Assembly (NCBI RefSeq): GCF_963678635.1
Contig: NC_087070.1
Span: forward strand, 4,558,539 to 4,622,538
Direction of reading: 5' to 3'
Source of the DNA: Symsagittifera roscoffensis
Lineage: Eukaryota > Xenacoelomorpha > Acoela > Convolutidae
Length of the DNA: 64,000 nucleotides
Part shown: piece by piece, positions 1-8,147 of the stretch
Layout: every line of letters starts with the position of its first letter
Position numbering within the stretch: the stretch's first letter is position 1
Made by a program: the position numbers and the translations under genes
The notes under the pieces: generated by a model
What the model was told of the DNA's origin: nothing
Databases searched by the model: none
What the model saw: only the letters and a program-made list of their open reading frames with translations

Positions 1-75
1 AGTCCACCAGATTGTCTTCAGGCTCAATAAAATTCATTTTTCACGATGGAAACGTTTTTAAAAAAAAAGGATGAC
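1..75. repeat. Fragment of the pol-env intergenic block, fused to gag
   Basis: These bases match 7598-7672 and 15866-15940 with a few substitutions, and the match stops abruptly at about 75. At the two full sites this sequence lies inside the antisense ORF of the pol-env intergenic block. Here it runs straight into the gag-like region. It is either the inner end of a long terminal repeat that contains the antisense ORF, or a rearrangement junction. The window edge prevents a decision. Confidence 0.6.
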
Positions 76-516
76 CCTAACCCTAACCCAAGCAACCGGT
101 TTTGGGATAACCAAAACAGGATTACTAACAATTCAAACACTAACCAAATTAACTATAGCATTCGCCATAATTATAACTACAACGGAAACAATTTCCAAAA
201 GGCTAATGCACAATCGTCATTCAAAACCAAAAGTCCCCAAATCTATGACCATAGGTATCCCAGAGAAAACAAATTCAGAGAAAATGAACAAGTTGCTAAA
301 CAGTTCTACGACCAAGAAAATAGGCAATTCAATAGTAATCCTAGGGGTCGACCATATAACACTGGAAGCTATAATAGCAAAAACAGTCGAGACTCAACGC
401 GATCTCAATTACCAAATTTTAGATCGAATCAGATACAGTCTGGAACCACCCACTGGTTTGAGGAAGAAGTCAATTACTGTGACGCAATCACTGATATCTT
501 TCCTTTAAACTATTAA
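46..516 (+). pseudogene. Gag C-terminal / nucleocapsid-like basic region
   Basis: An ORF of 156 codons very rich in Asn, Gln, Arg, Lys and Ser with almost no hydrophobic core. There is no CCHC zinc knuckle. It lies just upstream of the protease, which is where the nucleic-acid-binding end of Gag is expected in a gypsy element. The ATG at 46 falls inside the sequence shared with the intergenic block, so the true start was probably lost. The other pol unit has no equivalent because env sequence replaces this part. A second overlapping frame (71-508) is a composition shadow. The gag assignment rests on position and composition only. Confidence 0.4.
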
Positions 517-617
517 AGTCTCCGAAACCAAGCGATGATAGTAATCCTAAATCAAGGATATATCTCAGCTTATATCATTTTGCCACCGGAGACAAAAATA
601 ATAATAGTGGACTCGAA

Positions 618-887
618 ATGGAATTCATGGTTGACCCAGGATCGACTTGTAGTATCATAAACTACCCAACTTTTCGCGAATTGGAAAAACTAGGTCAGAA
701 AATGACAATATACCGATTCAAAATTAAAGCAAAGACTTATAATGGATCTGATATACGTATGTTTGGCCATACATCTATTCAATCTCCTTTCGACACTGAT
801 GGAAAGTATCCATCTTACCACAAAGTGTGGATAAATGAAGAAAAGACTGCTAATCTATTAGGAGTAGATTTTGTCATCTCTTCTTAA
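618..887 (+). pseudogene. Retroviral-type aspartic protease (unit 1)
   Basis: An 89-codon ORF with the aspartic protease signature: the catalytic Asp sits in FMVDPGSTCSIIN near residue 7, and the LLGVDFV segment near the C-terminus matches the hydrophobic-G-D stretch of retropepsins. About 90 residues is normal for a retroviral protease monomer. DPGS instead of DTG or DSG is unusual but seen in gypsy-like elements. The TAA at 885-887 separates it from the rest of pol, and further stops follow, so the polyprotein is broken. Only unit 1 retains this domain. Confidence 0.75.
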
Positions 888-1445
888 AAGCTCTTTACTT
901 TGATATCCCCGCAGTCGAGCTAAAATCAAAGGAGGTGTAATATCCTATTTATGAATAACGAGTAAGAATGTCCTAATGTTTCAAAAATTGTCTCAATTAA
1001 CTTGTAAGAACCCCTGTTCACTCCAGCACGCTCTACATACTTATACAAACACTCGGCTGAACCAAATTCATACTTCGAAAAAGGGACTACATTTCTGCCT
1101 CATAAAAAAACAACCAAAACCGAATTGGCTTTCATAAATACAGTTTGTACTCAAATTGAACAGAGCCTACCTATCCTAATTGATAATCACAAAGATCATC
1201 CCGTCACACTAAACAAGTGTGTACTAGGTTAGGCATTAACTGATATTCAAGGATACGAGGATAAAATATTTGCTATCCGCGATTGTGATGAGTTCACAAC
1301 GAGAATTTTAAACGAAGGCTCGGAATTCGATAGCTGTTTCAAGCTGAATACCGTTGTCAATACTACACAGGAAAGCAATACCCAATTATCCGGCCCCTGT
1401 CTACAATATGTAGACTTCAAGAAAAAATCCATATTCGAATCGAAT
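888..1445 (+). pseudogene. Protease-to-macro linker of pol (broken)
   Basis: Coding-like sequence interrupted by stops and frame changes. The last part, in the frame of the macro domain, is open from about 1231 to 1514. Its end (from about 1357) is shared with unit 2 from 9798 on. In unit 2 the sequence before that point is env instead. I recognise no domain here; dUTPase motifs were looked for and not seen. Confidence 0.45.
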
Positions 1446-1860
1446 ATGCCCATTGCCCATACAATCTCTGGAGTTAGAGCTATGAAAAAAGGGTTTGCTG
1501 AATCAATTTGCAAAGGTATCCTGAGTTACGACACTTTTGTAATTCAATACATGCTAACATTAACGATATTCTCATCTTCACTGATCCAAAATCTGGACAA
1601 ATCATACATAACCTCATTACCAAACAGAGGTACTTTCAAAAACCAACTTACGATGCTATATTCAACAACTTGTCCGAAATGAATTATCATGCTATAGCAA
1701 ATAACATTCGATCTGTCGCAATGCCCAAAATCGCTTGTGGCTTAGATAAAATGAATTGGGAAGAAGTTTACAAAATCATTGTCGATGTATTCCAACATTC
1801 TGGAATTACTATATTTGTCTATGTTTCAGGACAAGAAATCAAGGACATGCCTGCCCTTGA
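1446..1860 (+). pseudogene. TARG1/OARD1-like macro domain inside pol (unit 1)
   Basis: Macro domain of the TARG1 (OARD1/C6orf130) class, enzymes that remove ADP-ribose from glutamate/aspartate or deacylate O-acetyl-ADP-ribose. Visible elements in order: MPIAHTIS strand/loop (cf. the AHxIS opening of the family), the Met-x-x-Gly-Phe helix, a Gly-Gln-Ile strand, LITKQRYFQKPT, a helix with the motif NLSEM, an IRSVAMPKIACGLDK strand-loop, NWEEV helix, and a final FVYVS strand. The Lys of LITK (codon 1622-1624) and the Asp of CGLD (codon 1745-1747) fall at the positions of the known catalytic Lys84 and Asp125 of human TARG1. One base is missing near 1514 relative to unit 2 (CAAAGG against CAAAAGG), so the domain spans two frames. 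The enzymatic role is inferred, not shown. Confidence 0.8.
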
Positions 1861-2770
1861 AGTGTTTGATACAGAAATTGTATCAGAAATATTTGAACAA
1901 ATTGTTTCAGGTATAGTCAAAGTATGCAAAAATGAAAACGAAATAGCAACCGACTTTTCTAATGATGCAAAGAACCTTTGCAGGCCTCCCCTGAAAGAAC
2001 AATTTAAAAATTACCGAAACAAAGAACAATATGATCGGCTAATTGCCTTTCTAGTCAACGAAACGTTTATCCAATACTCCTCAATTGATAAAGACAATAG
2101 TAGTACTTTGAAAAAAATCGAAACTACTATTAAATTCTTATCTGACTTCGATTTCACACAAAGTGATATATCGGATGATGAGTTTGCAGGTCTAATTCAA
2201 ATGTTGATAGAGGATCAAAATGTTAATTCTTATCACAAATTTGATATTGGAAAAACAAAACATAAATACCATATACCACTCAAAAAGGACGCAACATTCA
2301 AAAAGCAACAACCTAGTATAATCCCAGTCCATCTAAGGTATAAATTGGACAAATTAATGGATGAACTAATCCAAGCAGGCATAGTCAGAGAACTAAATGA
2401 AAAAAATGATATGAACTCATGGTTCGTAAACCCAGTCATCATTCTTCCAAAAAAAGACTACGTTAAGTTGGTCTTGGATGCTAGGTATCTAAACTCAATC
2501 ACAGATAATAGCAATTGTAGTTGGCCATTAGAACCACTACAAGTTCTCATGACCAGAATAAACGGATCATACTTCACAAGTGGTGATCTCTCTTGCGCCT
2601 ACCATCAAGTACCTCTAAGAGATGAGGCCCAGAAATTAACAAGCTTTATCGTAGGTGGTAGACAATATACCTACCAAGTTGGTTTCTATGGCTTGAAGCC
2701 CCTACCAAATTTTTTCAGTAAATTAATGAGATATGCCTTCGGACCCTCATTAAAGAAAAAAAAGCAATTA
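1861..2770 (+). pseudogene. Ty3/gypsy reverse transcriptase, 5' part (unit 1)
   Basis: Continuation of the open frame 1508-2806. A linker of about 150 residues is followed by the RT fingers and palm: LDARYLNS, then SGDLSCAYHQVPL with the motif A catalytic Asp at codon 2585-2587, and VGFYGLKPLP (gypsy-type motif B). The sequence is cut just before motif C (YIDD in unit 2). Relative to unit 2 about 700 bp are deleted, from the region of 11206 to about 11905, covering YIDD, thumb and most of RNase H. RT activity is impossible without motif C. Confidence 0.85.
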
Positions 2771-2814
2771 TTTACATATTTAGTAAATATATACGTAAAT
2801 ATATAATTACGTAA
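2771..2814. other. AT-rich palindromic filler at a deletion junction
   Basis: About 44 bases present in neither parental sequence join the truncated RT to the RNase H tail. It consists of repeated permutations of TTTAC, GTAAAT and ATATA, including ACGTAAATATATAATTACGT, so it is self-complementary. This looks like non-homologous repair with iterative templated insertion. Confidence 0.6.
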
Positions 2815-3815
2815 AGGACAACTTTTGCATAGATTTTTCAAATATCAAGTCGTATTGACAAAATTCAACAATCTGAAAATAATCTATACCCCAGGTTCAA
2901 ACCTAGCCTTTCCTGACTTATTGAGCCGAAATGTGCCCATCGCTGATATCAAAAAATATCAACTCGAACACAAAACCATTCCGAATGATATAAAACTCAT
3001 CCTAGACAATGGAGAACAAATATGTTATTCAGTACTCCACAAAGATGATAATAACATATTTCAAAACGATTGCTATCCCGTCAATGCTCAAGTGCAAGGC
3101 GCAAAAAAGAAATTAATCAACATAAGTGACAGAGGAGACTTCAGCATTGAAGATGCCCCAGAATATTTTGCAGAATCTTGTAGTGGGATTCAAATTATAA
3201 CAGTTTTCTTCCAATTTGGCAAACAAATCAACCAAATCAAACGACTATCTATACCAGATATAAACAATGAAAACATTTATGAAGAAATACCAGTTGAAAT
3301 ATCTGCACTTGATGATCCTTTGGAAAATTCAGAATGGATTGACTTAGATGAAGGCAATGTTGAGAACAACCTTCTCAACGATCTGGTTAAAGCAAAAACT
3401 GAGTTTGCTACCAAAACAAGGTATTTGAAATTAAATGAACCTCTAAGTCTCCAATCTGAAGAGAAAAAATCAGATTCTCTTGAACTAATAGCAAAAATTA
3501 CCGACTTTGCTAAAGAAGCAAATTTAGATGTTGAAACAGTTATGCAAGAGCAGTGTAACGATACTGTAGTCATAGACATCAAAAATTGCATAAAACAAAA
3601 CGAAAAGCCAGAAAGAAACAAAAAAATCCTTACCGCGAAGAAAAGGATTAAAAGCTTATATCAGGCAATTTGAATTATTGTTCATTGAAGACCAACATGA
3701 TCTTCTATGTATTAATGAATACAATGACGACTATACTAAAGTCCAAAAATTTGCTAGCCCATCTCTTTAGTGCTAAACTATTTTGAGTTAGCTCATAAGC
3801 ATCCTCTTAGCGGTC
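2815..3815 (+). pseudogene. RNase H end plus pol linker, first copy (unit 1)
   Basis: ORF 2825-3673 begins in the last RNase H segment (YTPGSNLAFPDLLSRN, the gypsy ADxLSR-type end) and runs through a charged linker of about 230 residues rich in Glu, Asp and Lys that ends at a TGA (3671-3673). It continues out of frame to the start of the integrase zinc finger, then stops at about 3815, where the sequence jumps back to RNase H. The whole segment is repeated at 4022-5010. Unit 2 carries it at 11904-12760. Confidence 0.8.
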
Positions 3816-4021
3816 ATCCAAGACTTTCCTGAGGGGAAACGAATTGTTTCTGCCAATTCTAGAGTCTTTGTAAGGCCGAGCAGAAAATGTCTACTCAACA
3901 TCGTGAACTATGTGGAATAATATCTGCTTTGCAAACCTATGAATTCTACATTATAGGTTCACACTTTTTCTCTATACCTATATTGTGACAACAGACCTAT
4001 TCTCTTCTTATGGCCCAGAAA
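3816..4021 (+). pseudogene. RNase H central fragment bridging the duplication
   Basis: These about 200 bp correspond to unit 2 positions 11699-11905 and hold the catalytic Glu region (HRELCG) and the last catalytic Asp region, here with CAACAG instead of CCACAG. They join the end of the first linker copy to the second. The left junction lies in a shared TCATC (integrase start AGCGGTCATC against RNase H CTCATCCAAG), pointing to microhomology-mediated or template-switch duplication. Confidence 0.7.
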
Positions 4022-4880
4022 AGGACAACTTTTGCATAGATTTTTCAAATATCAAGTCGTATTGACAAAATTCAACAATCTGAAAATAATCTATACCCCA
4101 GGTTCAAACCTAGCCTTTCCTGACTTATTGAGCCGAAATGTGCCCATCGCTGATATCAAAAAATATCAACTCGAACACAAAACCATTCCGAATGATATAA
4201 AACTCATCCTAGACAATGGAGAACAAATATGTTATTCAGTACTCCACAAAGATGATAATAACATATTTCAAAACGATTGCTGTCCAGTCAATGCTCAGGT
4301 GCAAGGCGGAAAAAAGAAATTAATCAACATAATTGACAGAGGAGACTTCAGCATTGAAGATGCCCCAGAATATTTTGCAGAATCTTGTAGTGCGATTCAA
4401 ATGATAACAGTTTTCTTCCGATTTGGCAAACAAATCAACCAAATCAAATGACTACCTATACCAGATAAAAACAATGAAAACATTTATGAAGAAATACCAG
4501 TTGAAATATCTGCACTTGATGATCCTTTGGAAAATTCAGAATGGATTGACTTAGATGAAGGCAATGTTGAGAACAACCTTCTCAACGATCTGGTTAAAGC
4601 AAAAACTGAGTTTGCTTCCAAAACAAGGTCTTTGAAATTAAATGAACCTCTAAGTCTCCAATCTGAAGAGAATAAATCAGATTCTCTTGAACTAATAGCA
4701 AAAATTACCGACTTTGATAAAGAAGCAAATTTAGATGTTGAAACAGTTATGCAAGAGCAGTGTAACGATACTGTAGTCATAGACATCAAAAATTGCATAA
4801 AACAAAACGAAAAGCCAGAAAGAAACAAAAAAATCCTTACCGCGAAGAAAAGGATTAAAAGCTTATATCAGGCAATTTGA
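4022..4880 (+). pseudogene. RNase H end plus pol linker, second copy (unit 1)
   Basis: A near-identical repeat of 2815-3673, now in two ORFs (4032-4451 and 4527-4880) because of a TGA at 4449-4451. Differences from the first copy are scattered substitutions. After the terminal TGA at 4878-4880 the coding sense continues in another frame for about 90 bp, as in every other copy of this segment in the window. Confidence 0.8.
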
Positions 4881-5824
4881 ATTATTGTTCATTGAAGACC
4901 AACATGATCTTCTATGTATTAATGAATACAATGACGACTATACTAGAGTCCAAAAATTTGCTTGCCCATCTCTTTAGTGCTAAACTATTTTGAGTTAGCT
5001 CATAAGCATCCTCGAGGCGGTCATCACGGCGAAACAAAAAGTGTGGAAATAATCAAAAAATATTTCTATTGGCCCGGACTTTATAAATGGGTCAACATGC
5101 TTCCTCATGATTGTCTAGAATGTCAGAAGGATGATCCTAAGCGGAAAGACTTGAATGAAGCTCCCTTACAACAATGGGGACAATTAGAAACAATCCCAAT
5201 GAAAACGATCCACATTCACCATAAAGTCCACTCAGACCATCAAGTCACGGCAAAAAATTTTGCTTGGTTGTGATAGATGCCTTCTCTAAATATCTTCAAA
5301 TCTATCCATGCACCCATGCAGACTCTAAGGAAACAATTAAGCTCTTAGAGAAATACGTCACAACATTTGGTATTCCACAACAAATTGTTCATGATAATGG
5401 AAGTGCATTCATGAGTTAAGACTTTGCTCATTGGTCCTCTGAATTAAGAACAACCCAGAGACCAAGAACTGCATACTCGCCTTGGACTAACGGAAAAGTT
5501 GAAGTCCAGAATAAAAATTTAACCCAGTAATTTCGACATTTCTTGAGTACCTCAGGCTCAAACTGGTCCGAATTAACAAATAAATTTGCTTTTGCACATA
5601 ACACCGCTTTTAATTCAAGTACAGGTTACACTCCATATGAGATTGTCTTTGGCATAAAACCTCAAGTTCCTCTTAGCCTTAAATTAGGTCTCTACCGCGA
5701 CCAAAACAAAAGATGTACGTCTGAATTTTGCGCTGGTCTCAAAAATCATGCTCATACCGAGCATAAATCAAACAATGAGATCATAGACAGATTTCAAAAA
5801 ACCAAATTTCCGCCGAAATACTGA
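4881..5824 (+). pseudogene. Retroviral-type integrase (unit 1, broken)
   Basis: ORF 4962-5273 carries the HHCC zinc-binding domain: AHKHPRGGHHG supplies His residues, HDCLECQKD supplies the Cys pair, and YFYWPGLYKWV is the typical spacer. The DDE core follows but is broken: the first Asp is replaced (HIHHK against HIDHK in unit 2), a base is lost near 5230, AAA has become TAA at 5417-5419 and TAC has become TAA at 5528-5530. ORF 5543-5824 is the end of the core (HNTAFNSSTGYTPYEIVFG). It cannot encode an active integrase. Confidence 0.85.
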
Positions 5825-6811
5825 AAAGGGTAAACAGTTTTAAGTTGATTTATAGTAACACCTATACCCATTGCCGCCGCATCACTAATAAGGTACACAT
5901 GTTCCGAAATCAATTTAAATTAGGACGGCCTATAAAAGAAGGCACAAAAGTGTTACTAGAAAATAGATCCAAACCACTATTGAAATCTCATAAGGTTTTG
6001 AATTTGAGATCTGGACCTTACACCGTAATCGAAAAAATCACGGAAGTACTATACGGAATTCAAAATGATTTTACTAACGAAAAAAAGATTGTCCACCACA
6101 ATCATATTGATGAATACTTTCCTAAAGAACAACAAATGCCCAAACTACTGCAAGAGTACTCTAGTGATTTATTTTCAAGTGATTTTTATGATCATATAAC
6201 AAATCAACAAATCAACTCTTTCAATACACCTAAACAGGTTGAAAATTTACAATACCAGTTTTGGCCAGTAGTCAACAATGGTTATCAGCAAATGACTGAT
6301 CATAACCCTACATATGAGGATCAAAATAAAACCATTGTACATGAACAATCATTGAATTCAGGCAGAGAAACCATGCATCTACGAACTTTGTTCGATGCGA
6401 CTGCGATTGACCAGAATCTTAGACATATTCGAAGTTCAACTCCCTATCCTGTTAATAAAACCCCTTATCCTTCCACTAGTCAATCTAGTAGTTATGGCCA
6501 CCGCCGCCTACCTAGCCGCTGTATACGTCCTAACACTAGTCTCACAAATGACTTTGGCCGCCGCCACTCCAATATAATAACACAATATAGATCCCCGTCC
6601 TCCTAATTTCCCTCGTTTATCTGAATCATCAGAAAGTTTTACTGATAGAAAAAATATCCCTCAGAGCTCTCAAGAAAGCTTCTTTGAGAACACTCGATCC
6701 GCACCTGGATCAGTCTCCAAATCTACAAGACCTAAACGGACAAATCGTCCTGCAAACTTTTATGGAACTACAATTCCATCTAGTTTAATTGGCAAATTTA
6801 AAAAGAAATAA
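5825..6811 (+). pseudogene. Integrase GPY/F module and pol C-terminal tail (unit 1)
   Basis: ORF 5845-6606 contains LRSGPYTVIEKITEV, the GPY/F module found at the C-terminus of gypsy and retroviral integrases, followed by a Gln/Asn/Ser/Thr-rich tail of about 170 residues. After a TAA at 6604-6606 the same type of sequence goes on in another frame to a basic end with FKKK and the stop at 6809-6811. Unit 2 has the same tail at 14128-15083. Confidence 0.75.
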
Positions 6812-7276
6812 TAAACACTAACTACTTTTTTGGCCAAACTCAATATTTTTTTAATTCTTTTTTTTTGGACTTTTCTTTTTTCTCTTTTATAAATCTTTTG
6901 ATTTGTCATAAAACCACAAAAACTCCAAAAATAAAACATAATTACAATAGAATTTAAAAATAATTTTTTATAAAAGTGCGACTTTATATCCGCATAGGAT
7001 TTGATCAGATTAAGCGCCGCTATCTTTTCAGGAGAATTTTCAGCGGCCCTACTCAGGCTCCTCACTGCAAACTGCAGCGCTGAATAAGGCCGCTACCAAG
7101 CCTGATAGATTTTTTCTAACATAATATAATGTCCAGCTCTATCTTTTTCATGAAATCTTCTTCTGTTTCTGGTTTTTTGAAGAATTCTTCGTTAAACTAA
7201 AACAAATTTATATACTCTTTCTATGTTGCCATCAAACTTTTTTTTTATTTTTGGGTGTATTGTAAAACAAACTTAC
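6812..7276 (-). pseudogene. Antisense gene, candidate 3' exon (copy 1)
   Basis: On the minus strand a possible GT-AG intron runs from the donor GTAAGT (7276-7271) to an acceptor AG ending at 7197 or 7187. Downstream there is coding-like sequence to about 6960, containing RSLSRAAENSPEKIAALNL. In this copy a TAG (minus strand, at about 7100) interrupts the frame; in copy 2 the same codon is TGG and the frame is open. The remaining bases towards 6812 are A/T-rich with no signal. The product is not recognised. Confidence 0.35.
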
Positions 7277-7792
7277 ATCCTCGCCAAAGAATAAGGACAA
7301 AAAGTCCATTGTTTCTTTTGAGACCACATCGTCTCCCATCTATGGACTCCACAGTTTCTTAGCAGGGTACTTGCTCTGAATTGAGCCCAACTCGAATAAT
7401 TTACCGGCATTTAGTACCGGATACTTCCAGATAAAACTCCGGTCCCTAAAAAGCATAAACTCGATCGGCGTTAAATTTACTCCTTTCTCCACTAGCCCAT
7501 CATCTATTCCGACCCTCCTCTCAACATCCTTGTCCTCCAGCAAGGCTTCATGTTTAAAGTTCAACTCGTGCCGTAAATTCAAAAATTTCTCCGGGAAGTC
7601 CACCAGATTGTCTTCAGGCTCAAAAAAATTCATTTTTAACGATGGAAAATTTTTAAAATAATAGGATGACAGATCAAGTTTAAACAGAAAGCAAATAATT
7701 GATGTTGCTTTTAGTCCTCTTTTATGAGGAGATGTTTTTTTTTCAATATTTTTTCCTCCTCCAATAGGGAAGGATAATGCAGTTGTTAACAA
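7277..7792 (-). CDS. Antisense ORF between integrase and env, copy 1 (unknown)
   Basis: A 150-codon ORF on the strand opposite to pol and env; the first ATG is at 7633 (MNFFEPEDNLVDF), giving 98 residues to the TAG at 7340-7342. The same ORF is present in copy 2 (15608-16060) with only a few amino-acid changes, whereas the plus-strand genes around it carry many stops. After the TAG the frame stays open for about 20 codons (MGDDVVSKETMDFLSLFFG) and ends at a consensus donor GAT/GTAAGT. The segment GVNLTPIEFMLFRDRSFIW has a faint likeness to the N-terminal region of autophagy E2-like proteins (Atg3/Atg10), too weak to assign. It lies divergent to env, with about 350 bp between. Confidence 0.45.
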
Positions 7793-7956
7793 TTAACAAC
7801 AACATAAACGAATAAGATCTTTTCACTGCTACATCTCAATAAATCAAAATTAAGTGGAAAACCACGACATTAAACAAGAATGGAAAAAACCACAAAATTA
7901 CAAAACGAACGCCGAAGAAAATACGAATTAAAACGAAAGACGCTGAATAAAAACGA

Positions 7957-8002
7957 CCAATCAGAGCTTAGATTTGCAAAAAAGCAAAAACAGCCTTTAA
8001 AA
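7957..8002 (+). promoter_or_regulatory. CCAAT box and TATA-like box upstream of env (copy 1)
   Basis: CCAAT at 7957-7961 is followed at 7996-8002 by TTTAAAA, about 150 bp before the env ATG at 8148. The spacing suits a polymerase II core promoter with a start near 8025. The same arrangement is kept in copy 2 (16225-16270). It could be an internal env promoter or the U3 of a long terminal repeat. Confidence 0.4.
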
Positions 8003-8147
8003 ACTAACTGATATACAGTTGTTTTCATTCTTGCTCAATTCCACATCTTGCATCTTAAACCTCCTTTCTCCAAAAAACAAATCTGCTAAGTTCCTCAACA
8101 AAAATAAAAAAAATCTAACTCAGATTTCCCATCAAAATATCCACAAA

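Larger units (their letters stand above)
1..6811 (+). mobile_element. Ty3/gypsy-like retroelement, unit 1 (gag-PR-macro-RT-RH-IN)
   Basis: Unit defined by domain order and by alignment to unit 2. It keeps gag-like sequence and protease but lost RT motif C. No primer-binding site or clear LTR edges could be identified, and the left end is outside the window. Shared frame breaks with unit 2, for instance at the end of the pol linker, suggest that both derive from one already defective copy. Confidence 0.8.
6812..8147. repeat. Pol-env intergenic block, copy 1 (possible LTR)
   Basis: Direct repeat of 15084-16414 with high identity. It contains the antisense ORF and the env promoter. Because it occurs on both sides of unit 2 and a part of it precedes gag in unit 1, it may be the long terminal repeat; but no TG...CA ends with target duplication were found, so it may equally be internal sequence. 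Confidence 0.6.

Noticed and set aside
71-508. Second 145-codon ORF overlapping the gag-like region
   Set aside because: It is Thr/Ile-rich only because it reads the Asn/Gln-rich frame out of register; no motif.
888-1445. dUTPase between protease and RT
   Set aside because: dUTPase signature motifs are not seen; the downstream domain fits a macro domain instead.
3277-3621. Minus-strand 114-codon ORF, repeated at 4484, 12364 and 12769
   Set aside because: Mirror of the acidic pol linker; present wherever the linker is, no independent signal.
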